Notes under the pieces: generated by a model | The model's database searches: none | Told to the model about the DNA's origin: nothing | The model's input: the letters and a program-made list of their open reading frames with translations, nothing else | Shown: in pieces, positions 8,447 through 16,749 of the stretch | Position numbering within the stretch: the stretch's first letter is position 1 | Layout of the letters: every line of letters starts with the position of its first letter | Position numbers and translations under genes: made by a program | NCBI GenBank assembly: GCA_041690675.1 | Contig: JAWLGU010000016.1 | Location: 1-60,853, forward strand | DNA from: UBA7803 sp041690675 | GTDB lineage: Bacteria > Pseudomonadota > Gammaproteobacteria > Pseudomonadales > Azotimanducaceae | DNA length: 60,853 nt | Direction: 5' to 3'

Positions 8447-9711
8447 GTGCGATCAACCTCGGCATCCGCCTTCGCAAGGAGCGCTGGGCCCTGGGCTGCC
8501 TGGCGGCTCTGGGGCTCGCGGCGGCGCCCGCACACGGGGCCTGGCTGGTGGAGCCATCGCTGGAGCTCTCCACCGGTTACGACGACAACGTGCGGCTGAA
8601 CGACGACCCGGAGGAGGACGCCATCGTCTCCACGGGCACGGTGCAGGCCCGCTTGCGCAACGTCACGGAACGCTCCGAGGTCTCCGGACTGCTGGGCCTG
8701 ACGTACCTTACGTACTCCGCGACCGACGACGAGGATCTCGACGACGAGGATGCCGAGTTCGTCGATCTGAGCGCACGCCGCGACTATCAGCGGGGCGAGC
8801 TGGGCGCGCGGCTGACAGGCCGCCGTGACCTCATCCTGCGGGTGATCGATCCCATTCCGGGGCTGTTGCCGGGTGCCGGCGACGATGCTGACCCGGGAAC
8901 ACCGCTCGATGAGGCGCTGGCGGAGGACGACATCGATCTCAACGCGACCCGCGAGCAGGTGCGCCGCACCTGGTATCGGCTGTCGCCTTACGCGAGCTAT
9001 CAGCTCGGTCAGCTCACCAGTGCTCGCATCGAGTACTCCTTCGCGGAGCGCCTTTTCGACGAGGATGGCGAGGACCAGGGATTGCGTGATTCGAGGACGC
9101 ACCTTGTCAGCGCAGGGCTGCGACGCGAACTGTCGCCGCGGACGGCGGGCAGCATCACCCTCGGCGCGGGCCGGTTCGAGTCGGATGGCCGGGAGGAAAC
9201 CGACAACTACACGGCGTCTCTAGGTTTCGATCATCAGATATCACCGCAGGTGACCTTTGGCGCAGATGTGGGCGCTGGCCGAGTCGACGACGACATTGGC
9301 GAGGAAACTCATCTGACCTATGGCGTGCGCCTCGCGAGGCAGATGCTGGTGAGCCGCCTCTCGATTCAAGCGGAGCGGTCCGCCGCGCCGAGCTCGTTCG
9401 GTAACGTGGTGGAGGCGGATCGGCTCACGGTTCGTTATCAACGCTCGCTGTCTGATCGCGCGGAGTTCGACATGCGCATACACGGGTACCGCACGGAGCA
9501 AGTGGGCGATGGCGCCGACGAGAGTAGCCGAAAGTACCTGTCGGTGCGCCCACGGCTGACCCTGCGTATGACCAACGCCTGGAATACCGGCATCGAGTAC
9601 CTGTACCGGTGGACGGACAGAGACCGGGCAGACGCCTTCGGCGGCTCGGGAACTGCCCAGGGCAACATGGTCGTGGTGTTCATCGGCTACCAGCCACCGA
9701 GGAGACTGTGA
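8443..9711 (+). CDS. Outer-membrane beta-barrel protein of an exosortase-type EPS system
   Basis: 422 residues with a signal peptide (LGCLAALGLAAAPAHG, about 18-33), then WLVEPSLELSTGYDDNVRLN and many short amphipathic beta strands ending in an aromatic-rich strand (MVVVFIGYQP). This matches the outer-membrane beta-barrel family seen in PEP-CTERM/XrtA polysaccharide loci. It probably forms or supports the outer-membrane exit. ATG overlaps the OPX stop in ATGA. Confidence 0.8.
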   Translation: MSAINLGIRLRKERWALGCLAALGLAAAPAHGAWLVEPSLELSTGYDDNVRLNDDPEEDAIVSTGTVQARLRNVTERSEVSGLLGLTYLTYSATDDEDLDDEDAEFVDLSARRDYQRGELGARLTGRRDLILRVIDPIPGLLPGAGDDADPGTPLDEALAEDDIDLNATREQVRRTWYRLSPYASYQLGQLTSARIEYSFAERLFDEDGEDQGLRDSRTHLVSAGLRRELSPRTAGSITLGAGRFESDGREETDNYTASLGFDHQISPQVTFGADVGAGRVDDDIGEETHLTYGVRLARQMLVSRLSIQAERSAAPSSFGNVVEADRLTVRYQRSLSDRAEFDMRIHGYRTEQVGDGADESSRKYLSVRPRLTLRMTNAWNTGIEYLYRWTDRDRADAFGGSGTAQGNMVVVFIGYQPPRRL

Positions 9712-9715
9712 ACGA

Positions 9716-11371
9716 GTGATGGGTATGCAGGAAACCAGCAGCAGATCCTACCTGGCCGAATACCCGGTCCGGCTGAGCGACTTCTGGGAAATTCTGGTGC
9801 GCCGAAAGAAGCAGTTCCTGGTGCCGTTCGCGGCGATCCTGGCAGTGACGTTGGCGCTCGCGTTCCTGCTGCCACCAACCTACAAATCCGAGGCGACGTT
9901 CCTGGTTCAGCGGCAGTCGATTCCCCAGGACATGGTGGAGAGCACCATCAACAGTTTTGTCGAAGAGCAGATCGAGCAGATACGCCAGCGCCTCCTGGCA
10001 AGGGACACCTTGCTGGAGATCGCGAGGAAGTTCGATCTGTACGCCGAGGCGCTCGAGAAAGATCCCGCGGGTACCGTCAGAAAGCTTCGCGACGACGTTC
10101 AGGTGGAGATGGTGGAGGTGAGAGCATCGGATCCGAACCGGCGCACGAGCCAGCAGGTCACCACCATTGCCTTCACCGTGGCGTTTCAGGCGCCAACGGC
10201 AGAGACTGCACAGGCGGCCACCAACGAATTGGCGCAGCGTTTTCTGGCGGAGCATCAGGCACGTCGCGACGCTCAGGCTCAGGAGGTCTCGTTGTTTCTC
10301 GAACAGCAGGCGGCGGAGCTCGCGACCGAGATTGCGCGGCTGGAAGCGGAGCTTGCCAGCTTCAAGCAGAAGGAACTTCGTCAGCTCCCCGAGCTGATGA
10401 ACACGAACCTCAGGCTGTACGAGAAGACGGAGCAGGATATCGATGGGGCGGAGGAGCAGATCCGCAGCTTGCGGGAGCAAATAGACGTCGCCCGAGCGGA
10501 GCTTTCGCTGACACCGAAGTATGAAGCGGTGACCAACGAGGAGGGTAACCGGGTTCTATCCGCTCCGGAACGATTGAGCGTGCTCACCGCGGAGTACTTC
10601 CGTGCTTCGTCCCGATACTCCCCGATGCATCCGGACATCGTTCGGCTACGCCGAGAGATAGGCGTTCTCGCCGAGCAACTCGGTGGCGGAGGCCAGGCCG
10701 AGGAAATGCTCTCGGAGCTTGTCAATTTGCAGGAACAGCTGCGCGAGGCGCGGGGGCGCTATGCCGGCGAACATCCCCAGGTGCGGCGACTGGAGAATGC
10801 CGTGGCTGCCGTCCAGCGAAGCTTCCGTGCCGAAGTGGTCGAAGAAGTCGGATCCGGGGCCGGGTCCAACATGCCGCCACCGAATAACCCTCGCTACGTC
10901 GCTCTGCAGACGCAACTGAAGTCGTCGGAAGCGGCGCTGCAGGCGAAGCAGCAAGAGCTCGAGGATCTGAAGTCTCGGCTTGCACAGTACGAAAGCAGAC
11001 TCTACGAGACCCCAGCGGTGGAGCGGGATTTCAGGTCGTTGACCCGTAACTACGAGACGGCGGTGGCGCAGTATCAGGAACTGCGGGACAAGCAGCGGCG
11101 TGCGGAGCTAGCGCGAAACCTGGAGTCGGGACAGAGCGGGGAGAAGTTCGTGCTCACCAGCTCGGCCTACCTTCCGCTCCTTCCGGTCAGTCCAAATCGG
11201 ATAGGCATCGGGCTGCTTGGCATGCTATTGGCTTTGGCTGGCGGCGTCGGTGCTGTTGCGTTGGCGGAGCATCTGGACACTACGATTCGCAGCGGCAGGA
11301 TGGTGGTGGCGACGCTGGGCGCGCCGCCACTTGCTGTCGTACCGCGCCTCGTCCGACGGTGGACACGATGA
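9716..11371 (+). CDS. Polysaccharide chain-length determinant (Wzz/GumC family)
   Basis: 551 residues. Membrane segments lie at about residues 38-56 (FAAILAVTLALAFLLPP) and near the C-terminus (IGLLGMLLALAGGVGAVAL), flanking a long periplasmic coiled coil (about 190-260 and 390-440). The GNVR-type region VERDFRSLTRNYETAVAQYQ precedes the second helix. It sets polymer length and contacts the BY-kinase encoded next. The start is GTG 9716 or the adjacent ATG 9719; neither has a well-spaced ribosome site. Confidence 0.9.
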   Translation: MMGMQETSSRSYLAEYPVRLSDFWEILVRRKKQFLVPFAAILAVTLALAFLLPPTYKSEATFLVQRQSIPQDMVESTINSFVEEQIEQIRQRLLARDTLLEIARKFDLYAEALEKDPAGTVRKLRDDVQVEMVEVRASDPNRRTSQQVTTIAFTVAFQAPTAETAQAATNELAQRFLAEHQARRDAQAQEVSLFLEQQAAELATEIARLEAELASFKQKELRQLPELMNTNLRLYEKTEQDIDGAEEQIRSLREQIDVARAELSLTPKYEAVTNEEGNRVLSAPERLSVLTAEYFRASSRYSPMHPDIVRLRREIGVLAEQLGGGGQAEEMLSELVNLQEQLREARGRYAGEHPQVRRLENAVAAVQRSFRAEVVEEVGSGAGSNMPPPNNPRYVALQTQLKSSEAALQAKQQELEDLKSRLAQYESRLYETPAVERDFRSLTRNYETAVAQYQELRDKQRRAELARNLESGQSGEKFVLTSSAYLPLLPVSPNRIGIGLLGMLLALAGGVGAVALAEHLDTTIRSGRMVVATLGAPPLAVVPRLVRRWTR

Positions 11372-11414
11372 CAATGGGTTGAGCGGCATTCTGACCTTAG
11401 GCGGACGTTAGATC

Positions 11415-12260
11415 ATGGACCATTTCACCAAGGCTCTGGAGCACGCCCAGCGGGACGGAACCAGTGTACGCGAGTGGGTGCAGCCGGAGCGCCCACGGCC
11501 CTACTCAGAGACAGCGAATGAAGTTTACGGGCGCGGAGTTGCGTTGGACATCCAATGGATGCAGGGCCGGCATCTTTTGTGCGAACCGGGCCACGAAGAC
11601 CCGGTAGTAGCGGATACCTACCGCCTGTTGCGAACGCAGGTCCTGCAACGGCTTCGGCCCCACGGTTGGAAACGATTGGCGATTACGAGCCCGGGGCCGA
11701 AGGCCGGAAAGACTCTCACATCGATTAACCTTGCCATCTCCGTTGCCCGAAATGGCAAGCAGCGGGTAGTCCTGATCGATGCTGATCTCAGAAAGCCTTC
11801 GATCGCGCATGAGCTGGGTATCGAAGTCGACGCGGGCCTGATCGACTACTTGGGCGCGGAAACGGCACTCGAAGACGTGGCATTGAACCCGGACTCGATC
11901 CCTAACCTCACAATCATTCCCGGGCGCCGTGTGGAGTCCATCGACGCGAAGCCGGAGCTGCTGGGTTCAGAGCGAATGCAGCGCCTGCTTGACCAGGTGG
12001 TGCTGAGCATCGACCCGGCGCTGGTTATCGTCGATTTACCTCCTGTTCTGGTCGGCGACGATGCTATCCGAGTTGGCGAGTATATCGATGGTGTGCTCCT
12101 CATCATAGAGGAAGGCAGCACCGAAGTGGAGGAACTGAAACGTGCAGCCGAGCTGCTGGAAAGCTTCAACCTGATTGGCAGCGTCCTGAACAAGTCTGTC
12201 GAGAAGCGTAAGGGAATGGCTGGTTATTACTATACCTACGCGAACGATGGCGCTGGGTGA
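11415..12260 (+). CDS. BY-kinase (tyrosine autokinase, CpsD/CapB family)
   Basis: 281 residues. A cytoplasmic autokinase that cycles phosphorylation to control the Wzz/GumC partner. Walker A is SPGPKAGKTLTSINLA (about 91-106), Walker A' is VVLIDADLRKP (about 118-128) and Walker B is LVIVDLPPVL (about 203-212). The C-terminus ends in a short tyrosine cluster, GYYYTY. In typical BY-kinases the P-loop reads PGEGKST; here it is PKAGKTL, as in some exosortase-associated kinases. The gene sits 43 bases after the chain-length gene. Confidence 0.88.
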   Translation: MDHFTKALEHAQRDGTSVREWVQPERPRPYSETANEVYGRGVALDIQWMQGRHLLCEPGHEDPVVADTYRLLRTQVLQRLRPHGWKRLAITSPGPKAGKTLTSINLAISVARNGKQRVVLIDADLRKPSIAHELGIEVDAGLIDYLGAETALEDVALNPDSIPNLTIIPGRRVESIDAKPELLGSERMQRLLDQVVLSIDPALVIVDLPPVLVGDDAIRVGEYIDGVLLIIEEGSTEVEELKRAAELLESFNLIGSVLNKSVEKRKGMAGYYYTYANDGAG

Positions 12261-12275
12261 CCGAGGAAATATTCC

Positions 12276-13214
12276 GTGTACGAATCGTTCTACGGGTTGA
12301 CGAGGCCTCCGTTCACGAACCTTCCTGACCCGGACTGCCTGTTCCTGAGCGGACGCCATAAGCAGGCACTTTCGGTTCTGCGGTACGCGCTCAGCACTCG
12401 GGCCGGATTTTGTGTGGTCACGGGAAACGTGGGCGCCGGCAAGACCACGCTGGTCAGAAGCCTGCTGAAGAACGCCGGACAGGGGCTCGAGGTAGGTCTG
12501 GTCAGCAATACGCAGTGCGACAGCTTTGAGGAGTTGATGCGCTGGGTTCTGCTTGCCTTCGACCTCGAGTATCGCGGTAAGGATCGGATAGAGATGTATG
12601 AGGACTTTGTGACATTCCTCATCCACAGTTACAACAGAGGACGCCCCGCCACCCTGATCATCGACGAGGCTCAGCATCTCGGAACCGCTAACTTGGAACA
12701 GCTCCGCATGCTGTCGAACGTGAACACCGAGAAGGGGCTGATCCTTCAGACGATTCTGGTAGGACAGCCAGAGCTGTGGGACCTGCTCGCGAGACCTGAG
12801 CTCCAACAATTCACGCAGCGCGTCTCCTACGACTACTATCTGGGTCCGCTGGACGATGCTGACGTGACAAGGGCATACGTGCAGCATCGGCTTCGGTTTG
12901 CCGGAGCAGAGGAGGAGATATTCGAGCCGGATACCTACGGTTCGATCTGGGAAGCGACGGGCGGAGTGCCCCGCCTCATCAATCTTATCTGCGACACTGC
13001 ACTGGTGTATGGGTATGCAGAGGAAATGAGGACCATAGGAAGGACCTTGGTGGAACAGGTAATCGAGGACAAATCACGAAGCGTGATTGCAGTGGGTTCT
13101 TCTGCCAGTGCCAGTAGAAACCGAGGGCGACACGGTCCCGGCGCCGAGTCGCCGCGGCACGGCCGTTCCACCATCGAGCGGGCAGCTCTGCGACGGCGTA
13201 CCGGTGGCACATGA
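12276..13214 (+). CDS. ExeA/GspA-like AAA ATPase of the XrtA/PEP-CTERM EPS system
   Basis: 312 residues. MYESFYGLTRPPF is the family start; Walker A GNVGAGKT is at about 50-57, Walker B LIIDEAQHL at about 127-135, and the sensor-like region GGVPRLINLICD near 237. It resembles the ATPases found in PEP-CTERM exopolysaccharide loci, probably acting on assembly or export. The C-terminal 35 residues are basic and low complexity. GTG start at 12276 has GAGGAAA upstream. Its stop overlaps the sulfotransferase start in ATGA. Confidence 0.87.
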   Translation: MYESFYGLTRPPFTNLPDPDCLFLSGRHKQALSVLRYALSTRAGFCVVTGNVGAGKTTLVRSLLKNAGQGLEVGLVSNTQCDSFEELMRWVLLAFDLEYRGKDRIEMYEDFVTFLIHSYNRGRPATLIIDEAQHLGTANLEQLRMLSNVNTEKGLILQTILVGQPELWDLLARPELQQFTQRVSYDYYLGPLDDADVTRAYVQHRLRFAGAEEEIFEPDTYGSIWEATGGVPRLINLICDTALVYGYAEEMRTIGRTLVEQVIEDKSRSVIAVGSSASASRNRGRHGPGAESPRHGRSTIERAALRRRTGGT

Positions 13215-14131
13215 CACCGAGAACCGTGGTCTTTGTAATGGGCGCCGGCCACTGCGGTTCCACCCTTCTGGATCTGATTCTGGGAAGCCATAGTGAAGCG
13301 TTCTCCCTGGGGGAACTGGCCCGTATCAGTAAATCGGTGGACGCTGCCATCGCGGATCCATCAGCCAGGATCTGCGGGGTATGCGCCGGCCGCTGCGGTT
13401 TCTGGGATGATCAGGTGCCCCAGTTCTGGCTACGGCTACTGTACTGCCGCGCGACGGCGTACGGGTCATTGGCGCGAAGGGCCGCAGTCTGTGTTGTAAA
13501 TCCGTATCGGCTCCTCATGCGCTGGAGCGGAAAGTCCGTTTTGATCGATTCCAGCAAGAACTCCAACTGGATCCATCGGCAGCTCAGATTTTCGTACCGC
13601 TGGCGGGGCGTTCGGCCTTTCCTCATCTACCTCCAGCGGGATGGGCGTGCCGTGGTAAATGCTTACTACAGGAAGTATCCAGAACGGGGGTTTGACAACA
13701 TCACGTTGAGTTGGAAGCGCAGCACCGAGGCGATGGAGCGGTACTATCGAAACTTCAGTCGGGGGCCGAAACTGCGTCTGCGTTACGAGGATCTGGCCAC
13801 ACATCCGGAAGCTACCGTTCGGGAACTGTGCTCAGCGCTATCGATTCCGTACGAGCCGGAAATGCTGAGCTACTGGAAACACGATCATCACCATGTGTTC
13901 GGAAACGGCGGGACCCGTAACCTCATCTACCGTTATCGGGAGCAGTTCCAGCCTCATGACGAGCGCACTCGGGCGCGCATTGTGCACCACAAACAATATT
14001 ATCCTTTCGAGTATTACGATCAGATCGCATTGGCCATTCGACCCGACGAGCGGTGGCGGCGCGAGCTTTCGGATTCGCAAGTGCAGCGGTTCGAGGCGCT
14101 GGCAGGGGCCGTGAACGAAGGGTACAGCTAG
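13211..14131 (+). CDS. Sulfotransferase family protein 1
   Basis: 306 residues. PAPS-dependent sulfotransferase fold: the 5'-phosphosulfate loop GAGHCGSTLLDLILGSH (about 11-27) and the 3'-phosphate motif RDGRAVVNAYYRKYP (about 145-159). A Cys cluster, CGVCAGRCGFW, near residue 55 resembles one seen in a subgroup of bacterial sulfotransferases and in the third one here. Its start is coupled to the ATPase stop. It probably sulfates the polymer or its lipid-linked precursor. Convergent with the next gene, 18 bases apart. Confidence 0.85.
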   Translation: MTPRTVVFVMGAGHCGSTLLDLILGSHSEAFSLGELARISKSVDAAIADPSARICGVCAGRCGFWDDQVPQFWLRLLYCRATAYGSLARRAAVCVVNPYRLLMRWSGKSVLIDSSKNSNWIHRQLRFSYRWRGVRPFLIYLQRDGRAVVNAYYRKYPERGFDNITLSWKRSTEAMERYYRNFSRGPKLRLRYEDLATHPEATVRELCSALSIPYEPEMLSYWKHDHHHVFGNGGTRNLIYRYREQFQPHDERTRARIVHHKQYYPFEYYDQIALAIRPDERWRRELSDSQVQRFEALAGAVNEGYS

Positions 14132-14149
14132 TGTACTACGTCATTTGGC

Positions 14150-15790
14150 CTACGTGACCGATTCCTGCAGCGTTGGTGTCGTATCGCGTCCTGTTACACC
14201 CATGAGCCTGAGGATGGCCGCCGGCAGTTCCACTGCTCGCATCCGCGGTCGCTGCGTACCGGGCTCGATGCTCGGGCCAGTAGCGATCCAGAACCCACGC
14301 GACCGGTGGCTGCCGGTGCGGCGGAATGGAAGAGGCCCAATACGCCCCAGATCCGGATGGTCGACGACATCCGCTGGTGTCTCGGTCCAGGTGACGATGA
14401 GGTCTGCATCGGGGAGCTTGGGATCCTGCGTGTTGGCGGAGCCGCGCGTTCGGATGACCTCGGCCACCGCAGGTTTTCCACTCCTTGGATTCACCAGCCG
14501 TCGTAGCTCTTTCGCCAGTTCGTCGCAAATTGCCCCATAGCATTCGGGCTCTACGAGTCCCTGGGGTTCGCGTCCTTTCACGTTGATACGGATGTAACCT
14601 TCCGAAAAAGTCGGTAGCGCGAACGCTTTCATCTTCGGCCAGACTTTGCTGTACCACTGTACTGGTTGCCACGCGGCGCTCGCGCCAAGGCGCTTCAACT
14701 CGCGGATCGAGTACAGGTCCGGAGCGAGCGGGCCGCCGAACGATCTGTTGATGCGCTGGTGCGCGCGCCGCGGAGTGAACCGTTTGACCATCCGACGTAG
14801 CTGGTTCGGGTCGTAGCGGTACGACTGCAACTCGTGCTGCCAATGCTGAATCCTGACTGGGGCGAGCGGTGGAGGCACGGCGCTCCCCGGTCTGCCCGGC
14901 GCGAGCATTGTCTTGCCGGGAAAGGAGTAGCGATACAGGAATTCCGGAAGTATCGCCATGCTCGCGACGTCGGTGACGTTGTTGTCACTGCCGTGTACCG
15001 AGAATACCACCAGATAGCTGTCCTCCGGTGCTTCCGCCGCTATCTCGCTGATTCCGCGATCTACAGCCTGGAATACATCGAGCATGAGATCGCGTTCGTG
15101 ATTGTTCCGGATACGTTCATGCAAAGGATGGTCGGGCCGACTGATGTGCCAGAAATCGTGCCCGGCCGAATGAGTTTCCGAGAACACGGTGAGGAAGAGG
15201 TCCCAGGGTTCCTCGCGCAGCCAGTCGCGACAGATCGCCACTCGTCGGTCGATTCCGGTTCGGAGTGCCCGGTGCAGGCGGTGGAGGTAGTCGTCGTCCC
15301 ACCAGTCGCCGTGGTCTCGATGGAGCGCTGGGTGCTCCCCGTATCGACGGTTGATCTCTGCCAACAGGCCTTGCGGTCTCGAAACACTGTCGGTCTGCGG
15401 TGAATGAGCGCCCCATGCGAGCACCTGCGGGCCATTCACGCTCTCGCTCAGCACCGACTGGGGCACATCGAAGACCGCTACGCGGTAATCCGGGCCGAGG
15501 GCGTAGAAGGGCGGGTACTCTGCGTAATCATACGCGCCAATCTCCTCGATTTCGTAGGTGCCTTCTCTCAACTTCAGGGGTGCCCAGTAACCGGTATCCG
15601 TTGGCAGACGTCCTGTGCAGAAGGTCGTCCACGGCGTTTCGGCTTTGTAGTAGCCGAGATTGTCGAGCCGGCCATACGCACCCTTGGCACAGAGCGCCTC
15701 GAGGCCGGGTAAACGCCCTGCCTGCAGCCAACTCTCGATGAGTACCGGATCGGCAGCATCCAAACCGATAGCGATCACCGGTTTCTTCAC
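14150..15790 (-). CDS. Alkaline-phosphatase-superfamily protein (type I phosphodiesterase-like)
   Basis: 546 residues. The N-terminus VIAIGLDAADP and ETPWTTFCTG (candidate nucleophile Thr), then SETHSAGHDFWH and the C-terminal SHRSRGFWIATGPSI, place it in the alkaline phosphatase/phosphodiesterase superfamily. Where family members usually have SDHG, it reads FSVHGSDNN, so one metal-ligand Asp may be lost or displaced. No signal peptide is seen. GTG start 15790 has GAGGA seven bases upstream. It may hydrolyse or transfer a phosphate or sulfate group during polymer synthesis; the substrate is unknown. Confidence 0.75.
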   Translation of the reverse strand: MKKPVIAIGLDAADPVLIESWLQAGRLPGLEALCAKGAYGRLDNLGYYKAETPWTTFCTGRLPTDTGYWAPLKLREGTYEIEEIGAYDYAEYPPFYALGPDYRVAVFDVPQSVLSESVNGPQVLAWGAHSPQTDSVSRPQGLLAEINRRYGEHPALHRDHGDWWDDDYLHRLHRALRTGIDRRVAICRDWLREEPWDLFLTVFSETHSAGHDFWHISRPDHPLHERIRNNHERDLMLDVFQAVDRGISEIAAEAPEDSYLVVFSVHGSDNNVTDVASMAILPEFLYRYSFPGKTMLAPGRPGSAVPPPLAPVRIQHWQHELQSYRYDPNQLRRMVKRFTPRRAHQRINRSFGGPLAPDLYSIRELKRLGASAAWQPVQWYSKVWPKMKAFALPTFSEGYIRINVKGREPQGLVEPECYGAICDELAKELRRLVNPRSGKPAVAEVIRTRGSANTQDPKLPDADLIVTWTETPADVVDHPDLGRIGPLPFRRTGSHRSRGFWIATGPSIEPGTQRPRMRAVELPAAILRLMGVTGRDTTPTLQESVT

Positions 15791-15803
15791 AGTTCATTCC
15801 TCT

Positions 15804-16745
15804 TCACTGGATGTTCCTTCGCAGGCCCGGCAGGCGAAACAGTTCGATCACGCTCTGCCTGATGACGCCAAGCGACCTGTACTGGCGCAAGCGTGTGTGC
15901 ATGTAGGAAGGATTGTGGTCGTCGTCGCTTGGAACAGTCAGAGACCTAACGTTTCGGTACAGCTTCTTGAGCATACCCAGCCGGGAGCGCCGCCTGATGT
16001 GCTTGTCGAAGATTACGCTGGAGATGCCCTGCCAGTAGGCGCGTCGCATCAGCCAGTGAGGGTCTAACCGTTCGGCGGATACGCGGTGGTAGATGATGGC
16101 GTCCGGGACGTAGAGTACCTTCAATCGCGCGTTCGCGATCCGATAAAACAGTTCCTTCTCCTCATCCGAGAGGAGCGAAGTCCCCTTCCTGCCGAGCTCG
16201 GGGCGGAAGCCGCCTACTACGTCGAAAACCCGGCGGCGAAACGCCATGTTCACGCCGAAGGGATGCTCTGGGAACGTCATTTGCCGCATCTCCTCACCGG
16301 ACTGGGTAGAACCATAGAATCTCAGTATGCGGTCGGAGAGCCAGTCAGGCTCCGTGACGTCGAATTTGGGTATCGAGCGGCCGCCCAAGCAGTCAGCGTC
16401 GACATGCATGGAGAACGTCGAGTACACGCTGGTGAGCCAGTTGGGGTCGAAGTAGACGTCATCGTCGACGAAAGCCACGATATCACCACGTGCCTCCTGA
16501 ACCCCTCTGTTTCGCGCCAACGACAACCCGATGCGTGGCTCATGAACGTACTTCACCACGGACTGACATTGCTCGCGGAAACGCCGCACCACATCGCCCG
16601 ACCCGTCGGTGGATGCGTTATCCACAACGATCAGCTCGGCCTGGATATCGCCCTGCACAACGCCGCTCCAGCTGCGCAATGTGTCCTCGAGCATCGTCGA
16701 GCGATTGTAGGTGCAGACGATGACACTGATATCCAGATGATGCAT
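15804..16745 (-). CDS. Glycosyltransferase family 2
   Basis: 313 residues. GT-A fold: ISVIVCTYNRSTMLEDTL at the N-terminus, VVDNASTDGSGDVV, and the metal-binding FVDDDVYFDP (about 98). FGVNMAFRRRVFDVVGGF and SDEEKELFYRI are typical acceptor-side motifs. It adds a sugar to the growing lipid-linked unit on the cytoplasmic side. ATG 16745 lies 4 bases after the exporter stop; a longer upstream reading would overlap that gene. AGGAGG lies 14 bases before the ATG. Confidence 0.88.
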   Translation of the reverse strand: MHHLDISVIVCTYNRSTMLEDTLRSWSGVVQGDIQAELIVVDNASTDGSGDVVRRFREQCQSVVKYVHEPRIGLSLARNRGVQEARGDIVAFVDDDVYFDPNWLTSVYSTFSMHVDADCLGGRSIPKFDVTEPDWLSDRILRFYGSTQSGEEMRQMTFPEHPFGVNMAFRRRVFDVVGGFRPELGRKGTSLLSDEEKELFYRIANARLKVLYVPDAIIYHRVSAERLDPHWLMRRAYWQGISSVIFDKHIRRRSRLGMLKKLYRNVRSLTVPSDDDHNPSYMHTRLRQYRSLGVIRQSVIELFRLPGLRRNIQ

Positions 16746-16749
16746 TGGC

